Below are positions 21,160 through 33,039 of a stretch of DNA of 64,000 bases, piece by piece. The DNA is taken from the NCBI GenBank assembly GCA_963970005.1, contig CAXAMN010015335.1, positions 858,734-922,733 of the forward strand. The letters run 5' to 3'. Below the pieces are notes generated by a model. That model ran no database searches. It was not told the origin of the DNA and saw only the letters and a program-made list of their open reading frames with translations. The stretch is from Durusdinium trenchii (lineage: Eukaryota; Sar; Dinophyceae; Suessiales; Symbiodiniaceae). Every line of letters begins with the position of its first letter. Within the stretch, counting starts at the first letter, position 1. The position numbers were made by a program, and so were the translations under genes.

Positions 21160-24100
21160 TAATACCCCCTTATCTAAGAATCTTCGAGTCAGGCATGGAA
21201 CTGTAGAACATGGAAGGCAAATCCTCAAGCAAAACCGAGCCACACCCACCGAGCCACACCTGGGCCGATCTGGCCCAGGACCGTCCAGGGAAGGGAGAGC
21301 TTTCAAGGACATAGAGCATTTGTTCAGGCATTTTGGTTGAAAAGCTGGGCTGTATGGCCAGTCCTTAGCTGTATCTCTCATATGGCCAGTGCCTATCAAG
21401 ATTGGTCCAAGCTGTATCTCTTCATCTTGAAAACCCGAGCTGAGCTCATGATCTCGGTGTGAGGGCGCCCTGATCTCCACAGGCGCTCAGACGAACCAAG
21501 CGTGCCAGGCACCTGGGAGTTGCAAACCTCCTTGTCCCCAAAGTACTGGAAGGCGCCTCGTTCCAAGAAAACACACACCCACAAACCATGGGAGTTAACG
21601 TACATTTACCGCATGCATCCTGGATGACCCAAAATTTATTGTAATTAATATTAATTTACAACATTTTCCATACTATTCCAGTTTGATGGTCTGGGGTTGA
21701 CACTCCCCCGTTGAAGGGGCGCTCAACCGAGAATCTCCGGTCGAAAACCAGATTGGGAGGAAATGGTGGGATCTGGTGGGTAATAATCCAGTCCTAGTTT
21801 GTTGCAACACACTCCCTCCTACCAAGTGAGTGGGGCCTCACACCATCTCCACCTCATGAAGTGGAACAAAAGGAACCAGCCATGTCTCCGCCAAATCTGC
21901 TGCCACTCTCCACAGTCTGTGGTTTCGCTCGACCATTCGTGTCGAACTGCCACTCCCCATGCAGGTCAGGGCAGTCACCCAAGCTGCCACTGACAAAGGT
22001 ACTGAATGGTATAGTCCTCAAGCCAGACTCGAACGCCTCAATTCCCCTATGGTGATTTATAGAAGACTTTGCCAAACCTGGTTTTTGGTGTTCAGTTCTC
22101 GGGAGGCTGTACTGCACCCCATCTGCGCTGGGTATCCCGAACCGACAGATCCCACTCGCAGGAGGACCTTCTTCTTCTCCTGGAGGTGGCACCCCAGCTT
22201 CTCTTCATTCAAAACAGCTAGAAGTGCATGGCTCGGGCGGTGCCAAAGGGTGGGGGGACATATATATATATATATATGTACATACATATATATATATATA
22301 TAATATGTATATTCAACTATATTCCCAACAAGTTTCGACGAACCCTTTGTAAACCATCACCAGAATCAGGGCGGCCTTAGCAGCAATGCAACAACCATAA
22401 ACTCAAAACTGGCTCCTGCAAGAATTGAAATAATATTGAAATATATGTTAAACATGGAATAGCAGCACATTTTACTCTTTGTCCATATCATATATTCTTG
22501 TGCACCAGTTGTGTCTCTCAGTGTTTTGGCACAAGCTCCAAGAAATTGTCACCCCTATTCCTAGCCCCCAGATCCTGAATCTATCAACTGCTGACTCGGG
22601 AAGATTTGAAACCCAAGCTGCATCAACGTGCGTCCGATTCCCACCTACCCCTTCCTGGTCTCTCTCTAGCCCACGACGGACGGCGGCTTTTCTGTGACGT
22701 GACGTAATCACTATTTCGATGCTATCTTTATATATATATTTAGTTATATATGTGTGTGGCGCTTTCCTTTGGAGGTAGCTAGCCACCCAAACAGGGCATC
22801 AGGAAGGGCATGCCGAACATAGAACCAAACCAACAACATGATAATAGATGACCTGCCGGGTTGCGTAGCACCCATGATTTGCCACGGTGGGATGCTGAGT
22901 CATGGAAAGTTTAGGAATAGCTTAGTCATCAGCTGAACCTGTGAAGACTATATAGGCATCTCGCTTTACCCATCAAAGAGCTGAGTTCAACTAAAGGTTC
23001 ATCTGAATGCCATGGCATAGCAAGGGTTTTCACAAATCCAACCACTCATGGCCTTCAATGAGAGTGGTCTAGGAGACCTTAAAAAGGCTTAACCGCCCCT
23101 TGGATGTACAAAGTTTTATCGACGTAGACTCTCAGCGTTGAACACCGCCTGCGTGACCTTCTCCGCCCTCCCCCCAGCGAGGCCTTCTTTGCTGCACCGT
23201 GGGTCTTAGATGGTCGGGTCGAGGATTGAACAACGGAGAAAAGGAAGACATGCATTTGCCCACCCGTCCATGTTAGTGACCAGTGCACGTACAAACACAC
23301 TATATATATATACAGTATTATATATATATTGGTCAAGTCTAGGCTGCGGAAAAGCCTTAAAGGTTCCCACCAATGGGAGAAGGAATAGCCAAACCAATGG
23401 ACTTGGGATGGGGCCTACAACCCGGCAAGGCAAGGCCATATGTTTGGGTGGTTGGTGGTCACAAAAATGGTCGCTCAGGTTCTAGGCTGGTTGGTGGTTT
23501 CAACTCACTTGAAAAATGCAAACACCTGGTTGTCTGGGTTCAATCATCCCAAGTAAAGGTCATTAAAAACAAACAAACCTAAAACCACCCAGGCAAACTG
23601 CATCTCTTCATTCGTCCCTTCGGTGCTTGGGGTCTGCGCCATGGCGTCCAGCGCTGAGGCGGTCTTTGCCAACATCGTGGCCTTGGAGGCGATACGACGG
23701 TGGACTCTGCCAGTGCCGAGAGTGGAAGGACACACATCGACACAGAGTCGGGGATTCACAAAGTCACGGATAGCTGTGTTTCTTTAAATGGTTGATTCAT
23801 GATGCAGGAATCGCTAGAATTCCCATTGTTGTCCTCGCCAAGCATTGTAGATGTGTATATATAAATATGGATATATGTGATTATAGTTGATACATTATAG
23901 TTGGTTGTATTTGTTAATTATAGTATATATATGCTTGTATATATATATATATTTTATATATGTTATACGTCATATTGTCGTTGGAACCACCCACATGCCC
24001 CACTCCGGGCCTGATTGGTGGCACTCCGGATCTTGCCCCAAAGTGCCTGCCGCCGTCGGCTGAGAAGCAGCAAACGTTTTGGCATGGACACATGGAGACT

Positions 24101-24750
24101 CTAAGATTTGGGCCCCGGGGGGATATACCCATTCCAATTTACACCCATGCATACACATGACCGTTGTCCTCATTACAACCTGCCTGTGCCATCATCCGCA
24201 TATGAGGATCTTACATTACACTCATATCAACCGCATGCGTCAAACATTGCCATTATATAACTGTCAATTGCATTCATCAGTTCTACGTCATCCCAAGTTG
24301 GATTCACTTGGTTGCTCTATGGCCCATAGACATAGAGGTCTTTCTTGCAAAGATATGGGATCTGATATGGCTGCAGCCCCTAGCAAAAGCAAAAGGCACT
24401 ACAAGAATGCAACGGGTTAAGTTTTTGCGCTCTTGTTGATAGACAAAACCTGCATTACAAATTAACCCAAACATAACCAGACCATCCATGTATGCCTATG
24501 TACCTGCATTGGGGGGTGGCTTCAGGGGTCCATGTAAGATTGTATTCCAGTCCCGTGGATGGTCTGGGTAAGGATTCCTTTATCAACATCAATGGACTTG
24601 TGAAGATACGGCAGCCCATCTCCATGTCACACACTTCCAATGCTTGCCTGCACATTCCCGATCTGGTGGTCCCGACACACTTCTGAGGGTGGGAGGAATT
24701 CCATTTTCATTGTTCGTTAGTGTATTTGTTCAATGTGTCTTTGGAACCAG
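21160..24750. other. AT-rich, repeat-rich region without a supported gene
   Basis: Holds long TA/TG microsatellites at 22260-22310, 23300-23332 and 23925-23965, a partial family C repeat at about 24485-24570 (ccagtcccgtggatggtctggg), and scattered short open frames. A possible minus exon near 22000-21870 reads GSLGDCPDLHGEWQFDTN but lacks clear splice sites. Confidence 0.5.
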
Positions 24751-24774
24751 CCTCTATATCTCTATTCCTTGTGA

Positions 24775-24975
24775 TGCTTTGCACACCAGCTTCCAGTCCC
24801 AGCGCACCTTTCCAGCCGTCGCTTTTGGTGCCACTTTGAGCCTGTCAAAAACATTTGCCCCAAGAATAGTGCAATTTATCACGGGAGAATCAACAGGAAT
24901 GGAGGCCTTCGCATTGATTTCAGGCCAATGTAAGGCAAACACGGCAAACATGCTTAAATGCTTTCTACGGGGTCT
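24775..24975 (-). CDS. Possible exon, unknown protein
   Basis: The minus frame reads FAVFALHWPEINAKASIPVD, then SPVINCTILGANVFDRLKVA and PKATAGKVRWDWKLVCKAS. Composition is that of a folded domain. The frame is open from 25017 to 24754 and an AG (catcacaag) lies at its end. No family recognised. The opposite plus frame is also open, so strand is inferred from residue composition only. Confidence 0.38.
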
Positions 24976-25315
24976 TTGTGGGTACGGTTCGGGCAGAAAC
25001 ATGGAGAGGTTCTGCAAATAAAAATTTGAAGTACAATCCTGTTTATGAAAGTTGCTTTACTTCGGGTGATCCTCACCCTGGCATTTCAAGGCTTTGTTTT
25101 GATGCCATCACATGCCATCTGTTGGATCACGCTAAGCAGCTCAAACACCTATGCGCCATGCCATTTCAAGCACCTGCACAATATTTGTTGAAACAAATTG
25201 TCATGTGAGACACATCCCGAGCTACCTCTCGAGCTGTGCTTCGAGTTGGGTAGGTCGCCGGTGTCCGAGTGCAGCGGCATCCACCCGAGTGATGAGGAGT
25301 GTGGGCCCGACATCT

Positions 25316-25471
25316 TCTGTCTGTCATCATTTCTGGCATTCCGTGTGGCATATCTTCTGACAATCTATTTGGCATCTGTTGTAACATTCAATTTGGCATC
25401 TGTTGCGGCATTCTATCTGAAATAGATTCTAGCATCACTACTGGCATTCCATCCGGCATTGGTTCCGGCAT
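25316..25471 (-). repeat. Coding-type 12-bp minisatellite, 13 units of MPxx
   Basis: Thirteen exact 12-base steps translate on the minus strand as MPEP MPDG MPVV MLES ISDR MPQQ, then MPN-stop, MLQQ MPNR LSED MPHG MPEM MTDR. The phase never slips, yet a TGA at 25388-25390 interrupts the frame that spans 25612-25166. Similar Met-Pro-Asp/Glu repeats occur in dinoflagellate predicted proteins as far as I recall. The stop and the diverged units suggest a decayed copy, or an intron within a gene. Confidence 0.85.
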
Positions 25472-26004
25472 CAGCACAGCTGGTTCGGGTCCGGTGGTGC
25501 TCATCAAGCGATGAGCTGGAAGGAGGAGGCAAAGGAGGAGAAGAGAGGAGGAGGCGGAAGCAACTTTGATACAATCTAACAACCCACACCTGGCATGGTG
25601 AGGAAAAAACACCCTGGTGCTGCGGTTGGTTTATGTTGGTTTCTGGAGTGTGCAAGGTCCAACGAGCTCTTCCAATGTTTTAACTCTTTGAACGGCTGGA
25701 GCCAGCTGCAAGCAGAAGCCCTGCCAGAATCGAGCACACCCTGCCATGTCTCCCAGGTCCAGGTCAGCTGAGAGATACTGTAGGTGCCCAAGCTCGAGTG
25801 TCCCCTGCCAGGACGGAAAACGCCGACCAACCTACCCAGTTGGAGATGGGTCCCCAGCGGGCTTCCCAAGCCAAAAGTGCCCGGCGGAGTGCCTCGAGCT
25901 CGCCTCGGGGCTTTCCTCCTTGCTGCTGAGCCTAATCTGAGGATCCCAGGTGCTTTGGCAAGGAAAAGGGTATAGTAGATCCCACGCTTGGTGGGATTGG
26001 CCTT

Positions 26005-26074
26005 TCTTTCAGACCCCCATCTGAAAGTCATCTTGGGGGTTGTGCCATCGATGCTTAAGCCACTGCAATGTGAG
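26005..26074. repeat. Family D repeat, partial copy
   Basis: Shares acccccatctgaaagtcatc and ggttgtgccatcgatgcttaagccactg with copies at 17905 and 26278. Only the right half of the element is present. Confidence 0.65.
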
Positions 26075-26277
26075 GGAGATGTTGCAGCCCATGGATTCTT
26101 GCTCAGTTGTTTCCCTCAAACATGCTTGACCAATGCCTTTCAAACAGAAGTCAGGGTCTCAACCACTCCGTCTTTTGCGGTGATTCTTAAGCTACATGAG
26201 GGTGCCAAGGGGCACATCAGCATCCGAATAAAACCGTGACTGGGACAGGTTGGTCCAGTGTTACAGCAACCACTATA

Positions 26278-26391
26278 GTGGGTTGAGAGGACCAATGGCG
26301 CAATCCCCCAAAGGTGGTTTATATATATATATATATGGACCCCTATATAAAGGACATCATGGGGTCTGTGCCATCTACTCTGAAACCACTG
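26278..26391. repeat. Fold-back MITE-like element, family D, full copy
   Basis: The left arm gtgggttgagaggaccaatgg, with cgcaatccccc after it, mirrors the right arm (gtctgtgccatctactctgaaaccactg) imperfectly, around a TA microsatellite at 26317-26335. TA flanks it at 26276-26277 and 26392-26393. About 114 bp, larger than family A but with the same target signature. Confidence 0.75.
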
Positions 26392-26929
26392 TAAGGAGTT
26401 CGCTCAACCATTCTCTCTCGGCTTCATCCTGATCTGCACTTCCGCCTCGGAACCCTAGTTCCAAACATCAAGCTTCTGCACTCCAGGTGGCTGCAACCAG
26501 TTGGATAAACATCCCCCTCCCTGGTCACCAACCACGTAACAGTAACATCATACCCACATACCCCCAAGTCCCTGGTCTCCAAACCAGTGATTGATGTACC
26601 TGGCGCATTGGCCTGCCTGCCTTCTGTGCCTTGATGATCGATTGGGGTTTCCATGGGTTTCCCATGAAGACCAGGCGCATGGCCTGCCACAAAGCACAAC
26701 AACCAAGTCACAAGAACTCCCATGACTTTTTAGTGATTTTAGTGTTCCTTTTGCCCCCCTGTCCTTCCGTCTCTGGAGTTCTGCATACTCTCAATTCAAA
26801 AACCCAACTTCTGCAACACTCAAAACCTTTCCCAAAGCCATTGAACACGCTGGACCAACAAACATAAGGTTTCCACGCGAACCCACGAGCCCCGCCCAAA
26901 CCCCACCCCACGCCCTTCCCTCCACGGAC

Positions 26930-27085
26930 CGGTCGGTCCAAGCCATCCGTCCTTCGGTCCATCCGCGGAATCCGCGGTCCATCTGGGTGCCCCTGCTTCT
27001 CGGACTTGGGGGACTTCTCCGACTTCGACTTCGCCCTGAGGTGCGAAGAGTTGCGCGAAGAGGGGCGGAGGGGAAGAGTTACAAG
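26930..27085 (-). CDS. Possible exon, unknown protein
   Basis: GC-rich minus frame reading FAQLFAPQGEVEVGEVPQVR, then EAGAPRWTADSADGPKDGWL. Other frames of the same patch are Arg-rich and less protein-like. No splice sites fixed. A palindrome ccgcggaatccgcgg lies inside, at about 26961-26975. Confidence 0.3.
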
Positions 27086-27086
27086 A

Positions 27087-27186
27087 CAAACACGACGTGT
27101 CTGGGACTGCCGTATATGCCGATCAGTTGGGGTGGTTTCGGGGGTCAATGTAGGCATATATTCCATACATGGAGTGTATGGGATAG
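27087..27186. repeat. Family C-related fold-back
   Basis: Opens cacgacgtgtctgggactgc and closes ccatacatggagtgtatggg, with gggggtcaatgtaggcatat between. The same order is found at 42697-42809 and, in fuller symmetry, at 62294-62384. Confidence 0.65.
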
Positions 27187-27937
27187 GTATGTCCCTGCAA
27201 CATCCTCATGGGCCAACGTGGATGGCATGGTTTCCCGGAAAGACCGTAAAGAGAACCTCTACAAGGAGGGTCCGAACTCCACTTCCAGGCGTGTTGCAGG
27301 GGGAGTGATCGATGCATTTATACATTGACATGTCTGCCCCATTTGATGACCCCCCGGATGTCGGATCGATTCGATGTATATTCCATAGTTATCGGCATTG
27401 GGATCATGATCATGGGGTAAAATGTATACCCGATGGAAGAGAGATTTTCAGGGGGTCTAAAAACCACCCTTTGGGTGGTGCTGGTCTATATAATGGTATA
27501 TCATTATGCTGCACCATGTATTCGTCTGCATGGATGGTCAGGAGTGCTGCACCGCCGGCCGTGTGACATCGTGTCAACGGTGACGATGTCAGTGTGACAG
27601 CAGTGCAGAAGCTTTCCCTGCTAGGAGAGAACCGTCCGAAATTTGGGGGGCCGGACACGGACTGGGTTCCTCCAATAAAGTCGTGTACCTCCAAAAGTGC
27701 CTGGGAAAATGAAGAAAACAATACCTGGATCCTCGAACCGCGGACATATCGCTGCCTTTCCATCCTCAAAACCACCCCAAAATATGATGTAAGTTGGCAT
27801 GGTTGGAAGATCCATCTTCATCACCTCCGTTTTTGAACATAAATCACTGCTATCACTATCAATGTTGTCCGGGGGGTCCCAACCCTCCTGTTGTTGCACA
27901 CCTCGCCCCCCCCAAAAAAAAACAAAGTAGGTAAGTA

Positions 27938-27987
27938 CCAGCACCCTCCAACAGGTCCACCAATTGAAACCTCTTAGGGCGTGCTGG
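27938..27987. repeat. Family A element, short deletion derivative (50 bp)
   Basis: TA then ccagcaccctccaacaggtc at the left and gcgtgctgg then TA at the right. Both ends and the TA flanks are kept but about 30 bp of the interior are missing. The left arm matches the copy at 3831. Confidence 0.75.
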
Positions 27988-28094
27988 TATGCCAATCTTC
28001 TGGACTCTCTGGGAAGCCCCATGTTCACCGGTGTCAACCCCCAATGTCAACCCCTTCCATCCCGTGACTTAAGTGACCTCTTTGTGACTTCGTC

Positions 28095-28248
28095 CAACGA
28101 GACCCGTCTTCAGAAACCATGTCGACCGGCAGATCGTGGTACATCCGACCGATCTCCGGAGCCCCGGCGAGTCCGAGTCGGAGTCATCCTGGAAGGAAGT
28201 GCCCCTGCGAGTCCGGCCAAGCGATCAATTGAGCCAACAAAAACAAAG
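28095..28248 (+). CDS. Possible exon, unknown protein
   Basis: The plus frame reads PADRGTSDRSPEPRRVRVGV, then ILEGSAPASPAKRSIEPTKTK, ending at AAG|gtcctg. The segment is charged and Ser/Pro-rich, as in a disordered linker, and is richer in G+C than its flanks. The acceptor is not clear and no product can be named. Confidence 0.38.
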
Positions 28249-29068
28249 GTCCTGGGATGAGCCCAAGCAGTATTTCATCTGGAATTCTTCAACATATAGG
28301 GATTGTGCATAGGGATTGTATCTGGGATGCTTCAAATTTATTATGTTCCCAAAAAGTGCATAGGGATTCTCCAAAATTACATCTGCATGGGATTCTGAAA
28401 GAAAGGATTTGCCCTAAGTTGAAACTTCCAAACTTCCACCTGCCATTCTCGCATCGGCTCGTGAACGGTTCTCAGGTGCCCTAGAAGTCCCAAAATGACC
28501 TTTGGCACTACCAAAGCAAAGGACGTTCCCTTTCGGGTCATCTAAAACAACCGTTTTTTGTGTATGTTGTAATTTTTGCTAAATGGGTGCAAATGGTTCC
28601 ATGTATGAATTGTCTTCGTAATGTTCAATGATCCCATGGAATGTCTGGGTAGCCCTGCTCAACTCCAGCTAGCTGGTGCTAGCTTTCGTGAATAGAACAC
28701 TCCGAATCAAACTTTGATCTTCCTAACCCCGCTCCGTCCGTCCTCCCTAGCACTTGCTGCGTGAAGGCTCTGGCTTCCTTCATCGTCCGCCTGCCACACA
28801 ATCAGTGGAGACAACATCGCATTTGTTGGCCAAACACACGCTCAAACATGGTGCTGTAGTCCAAGCCTGGTTGAAAAACCTGCATACTGTACCTGTTGTA
28901 GAAGTAGCATAATGTGTATATATATATATATGCTCCCCCTAGAAGTCCAAAGGCCTCAATTGTAGTTGGCACCGCCAAAGTAAAGCAAATTCCTCCAGGT
29001 AACCTGTTAAAATATGACAAATCGTCTTTGACTCAAAAGCATATACACCATATAATAATTGTAAATTA

Positions 29069-29143
29069 CAGGACCCTCCTGTCGGGGTGTCTATTTATAG
29101 CCCCTTAGCTGTGATTCGGGGTGTCCATTAACCACCCCTTGAA
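29069..29143. repeat. Family A element, gtcggggtg subfamily, incomplete right end
   Basis: Begins TA then caggaccctcctgtcggggtg and continues with gattcggggtgtcca and ttaaccaccccttgaagg. A sister copy at 63460-63549 has the same internal order, so this is a distinct subfamily that replaces the usual core. Confidence 0.75.
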
Positions 29144-29455
29144 GGCAGCTGCAGTTGTGCGTTTTGGGGGAGCCGCTGCAGTTGGACCAAACGGCAGTGT
29201 CCTTGCTTCTTCCGAAGCGTTTCCGTGGTGGAGAGGCTCCAGCGAATTCACACACGCGGCAGGTGCAATTTCGTGTCCATTGATGGACAATGGCGCCAAG
29301 ACCACTGTAAACAGAGTATTGACAATCAGGAATGGGAGTAGGAATCTCGGAATCACCAACTCTGAACTGATGCACATTCCACCAGAGATTGCACGACATC
29401 CCTTTCAACAGACCAATACATCATATACGGTGGACAAGACCGAACTCGCCTAGAA
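29144..29455 (+). CDS. Possible terminal exon, unknown protein
   Basis: Directly after a family A element the plus frame is open to a TAG at 29453. The later part reads TTVNRVLTIRNGSRNLGITN and SELMHIPPEIARHPFQQTN, which looks like real protein. The first part (AAAVVRFGGAAAVGPNGS) is Ala/Gly-rich. No start or acceptor was identified and no domain is recognised. Confidence 0.35.
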
Positions 29456-30177
29456 TTCTGCAAGAAGGTCTGTTTCACCTCGGCCCGTGCGCCGCACGCG
29501 GCCCGTGCACGAGAAACGGTAGAAGCATCACGCCATGTCCACGATGTCCTCCATCAGTTCTCCAGTGACAACTGATAACCTAAATCTCTCATGAACAGGA
29601 ATGGAATTTCTCGGTGTCAAGCTGCTGAGGACCGGTCTTCCCCCGCGAAAACGGCACGTTTCTTTCTCTGTCTCGCTCCATCGATGCCATCGATGCCGCT
29701 CTGCGAGGCCACGAGCCCCTTTGGGAATTCTGGGGGGGGTCTGGGAAGGTCCTGACAATCAAATGATGACCTCAGAGCAGATGACGACCTCAGAGTAAAA
29801 TGGTTCGGTTCGGTTCATGACCTCAGAGTAACATGGCAACAAACCAAACACATAATATAATAACGCAGCCGACGCGCGTAGTTCCAAGAACATCCAAGAA
29901 CCACTTGCTGTGGGGAAAAGGGTTTGCTTTATGTGTGGTTATTACGCGCGATTACTTGTAACATGCAACCCATCATCCCACCGAAATCCAACCAGCCCAT
30001 CCACAAACAGAGGCCCCAAACCCAACAGCTCCACGCTCAATTGGCCCAATTGAGCCAAGCACTTACACTAAGAGACGAAACCGTGGACGTAGATGGACGT
30101 ATTTGGGCAAAACGAGTAATGACCCAAAAGAAGTTAAATGCTGTAACACATACTGCTCCTCAGGTAATATATACATG

Positions 30178-30250
30178 TACACGCACGCGCACACACACAC
30201 ACACCCAGCGGCGACACACACACACACATACAAAAAAACCACACACACCG
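30178..30250. repeat. AC/GT microsatellite
   Basis: Interrupted (AC)n tract: acgcgcacacac, then cagcggcg, then a second and a third AC run. Confidence 0.95.
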
Positions 30251-30565
30251 TCCCCCGCAGCATCTTTCCATACTTCTTCCAAGTTGCTCGGTGATCGCGT
30301 TCCTGACGCTTCATCTCCATGATGGCCTCGAAAGCCCGGGCAGCCCGACCGACGCGAAAGCCAAACAGGCGATTGATGAGGGTGAAAAAGCATAGGCATG
30401 CCTAGACCATCCATGTGATAGAATTGTTTCTTACATGGATGGGTCGATAGATGGGCCAAATACTGGGCCAAATGTATCCAAATGTATGCAACTGTTGTTC
30501 GTCCCAAAAACGTATGGCCTTGGAAGTCACACGGCTCGACCCAGATCTTTTCCATATATATCCTA

Positions 30566-30646
30566 CCTGGACCCTCCAAGGGGTGTCCAATGGACCACCC
30601 CACACTACCTATAGGCTTCCATTGGGCACCCATTGGAGGGTCCTTG
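30566..30646. repeat. Fold-back MITE-like element, family A, copy 9
   Basis: Runs from cctggaccctccaaggggtg to cacccattggagggtccttg between TA dinucleotides (30564-30565, 30647-30648). Core ccccacactacctataggct is identical to the copies at 10551 and 41509. Confidence 0.92.
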
Positions 30647-31920
30647 TATGTACTTTGTACTGTGTGTGAGCTCCAAAAGCTGAGTTTGAATGAGTCTCAC
30701 CCGCAAATTCAACACCTGGCAGCCATAGTCATCAAGAGGTTGTTTCCAAGCTGCGGCACGCTGCGACGGGTGGGGTGCCGTGCCCCCGTTTGGATGAGTC
30801 GAGGTGTTCCTGCCTTCCCTATCTTGGGGCGTTTCTTCTGTGGATTCCGTGTGGATCCACGTGGTGTAACATTGAATAGCTGCCACCAGTAGCTTGTTCA
30901 ATCGTTTGTTTCGTGAATGGAAACCCTCCCGCTCCCAGGAAAGTGATGGAACTGTGATCAGTTCATGGTCACTGGATATAGTGAATCTGGTGGAACTATC
31001 ATGATCCATCCATTTTCGACACGTGTGAATGACGACCAGGACAGCTCAGGACATCTCAGGACCATGATGAGAGGTGAAAAAACACGCGAGCAATGCAACA
31101 CGATGCCAACCACCTGACCGCAGGCCTTGGCCAACTTGGTGGCATCCATGGTCTGTCTCATCTGGCGCTCTCAGTGGTGAGAGAGGAGGTCGAGAGACCC
31201 CAAAAACCCGAGGTTTTGCGGATTTGGGGTGGATCTCGACCATACGCTCCCCGGAATCATCATGGTTACGTTGGGAGGGCCCTAAGAGGATCAATGTCCT
31301 TGACAAACAGGTGGTGTTATCCACGTAATTAGGCATGATTGGTAGAATCTGGTAGAAGGAGCGTGCCACTCCTTGCGGTTCCTGTTCGGCCACCTTTGCC
31401 CGCCCTCCCAAGACAGCCACGGACACATGTGTGTTGCGGTTTTTCAACACCGCACAGGCTGCGAGTCAACATCGTGAATTCTGCCCGGCGCACATGAATC
31501 TCGTTTTTGTCCACATTGTCCCACATTGTGGTTTCAGAGATCAATGTTATACATGGAGTGTCTGGGTATTGAACATGCTCCAGTCACACGTCCCCGGAAT
31601 ACACATGTCCAACATCCCCCAGCTTTCAATCCACAGATTTTGGTCCATGAGCGAGGGAACGAGTTCTGTTTGCCGCGTACCATTGACCAACCCGCACCCA
31701 GATCCGAAAAAGCCCAGGGCGGCTTCCCGCCCGATTCGATGGATTAGGCGCCCGAAGGAAGGGACCAAAAACGATTGGTGCTGAAACTCCCTGGAACATC
31801 TAATTGGAGACTGGCGGCCAGGCGCTTCGGTACATGCTTCGAGCAAGCCTCGAGGTATAAACAGCGTATATACGACCTATCGGACCCACAACTAAAGGAA
31901 AACACACATCCACAAACCAC

Positions 31921-32130
31921 CTCAAGATCCTCAAGCTGCTGGTGCCCCCTTTTTTCCTCCACCGTTTCTGCCTCCGGGGCTTTCCCCGTCGACCGCCGTG
32001 CCCCACCCAGTGCAGGTGCCTCGGGTCGGGCCCAGTCCTTGCTCCCCCTGGGCACGTGGTCGGGGGTGGAGGCACCGTGCTGCAAAAACGGTGTGCCCGG
32101 TGATGCGAAGGGAGAAATCTGATTCTTGAA
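31921..32130 (-). CDS. Exon candidate, Ser/Pro-rich unknown protein
   Basis: The minus frame reads ISPFASPGTPFLQHGASTPD, then HVPRGSKDWARPEAPALGGA and EAETVEEKRGHQQLEDLE, ending at GAG|gtggtt. Third positions are strongly G or C. The transition from a Pro/Ser region to a charged helix is typical of real coding sequence. It may belong with the exon candidate at 32784-32927 on the same strand; I could not prove a connecting exon. Product unknown. Confidence 0.45.
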
Positions 32131-32783
32131 ACGATGGTTGTAAGAGCTCAATGAAACCTTAAGTGACTTTTAATCAATGGTGGTTGGAAACGTAGAGGAC
32201 AGCTTCATGTCGAGTTTGATACGACGTGTCCCAGTTCATCAGAGGGAAAAAGACATTCCCAGTCCAGAGTCCAACCAGAAGGAAGTCTTCTTGCATTCAA
32301 TCTTTGGCTAGGTCATCGGGTAGGTTCAAGCAGGCCTCAACATGGACCCTCAAATTTTGGATTAGATCAGCCCTTTCTTTATGCCTCCAATTCCACGGGC
32401 AAACCGGAGAACGGGCATGCCCTCCCTGCAACGTGAACAAAAGTGGGAGCATCTCCCAAAAGGACTGTACTCGGTCGGACGTAGAGGAGGCCAATGAAAT
32501 ATTCCTAAGGGACAAACGTGAGCATGCCTACTATTTGCATGCCAAAAGTGTGATCCACGCATTCATCGTCAACCACCTTGGATACAGTAGTTTCGGCGGT
32601 TCCAAGAATACAAAGGACAAATGACAAGGACGCGAGAAGAACACACACTCCGCTGATTCCAGTGTCTATGACAAATATTCTACCCTAGAAGGTAGCTACT
32701 TGATGAAAACGGCCGTATCTTCCCAGCGCTTGTAGCTCGCATGTTTTCGTGGACATGTGGCTTGCCCCTACTGGGAGGCTCAC

Positions 32784-32927
32784 CAGCAACCACGACCCTT
32801 CGGGCGAACCGGCTCGGTCGGCCCACGCCTCTTCGTCTCCCTCTCTGCACGGTGTCTGGCGCGGGACCTGCGGTCGAGCCCGCGTATCGAAGCGGTGGTT
32901 TCGGTTTCAAGTGCCTCAAATCTCCTA
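32784..32927 (-). CDS. Exon candidate, Arg/Glu-rich unknown protein
   Basis: After an AG at about 32928 the minus frame reads FEALETETTASIRGLDRRSR, then ARHRAERETKRRGPTEPVRP, and ends at TG|gtgagc, a good donor (phase 2). It is highly charged and helical in character. The overlapping minus frame is Arg-rich without acidic residues and less likely. Product unknown. Confidence 0.42.
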
Positions 32928-33039
32928 ACTAGGCGGGCCGGGTCATGGGGGTCAGTTACAACTGTTGGTCTTGTTTCATGCCTTGGAGCATTGGCATTCT
33001 TGTGGCAAAGAGTAAGGCATTCATCAGTGAACCCCAAGG

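Larger units (their letters stand above)
29460..31900. other. Repeat region without a supported gene
   Basis: Includes the AC microsatellite at 30178-30250, the family A copy at 30566, a short repeat ttacatggatgggtcg at about 30430 (again at 60130), and a partial family C piece at 31540-31568 (tacatggagtgtctgggta). Overlapping open frames on both strands here are at the chance level. Confidence 0.5.

Noticed and set aside
22260..22310. TA/TG tract as a possible promoter or origin
   Set aside because: Many similar tracts occur through the window without any adjacent gene start; simple microsatellites.
22560..22645. tRNA-like B box (cgtccgattcccac) on the plus strand
   Set aside because: The T-arm pairing is poor and no acceptor stem, D arm or anticodon arm can be folded around it.
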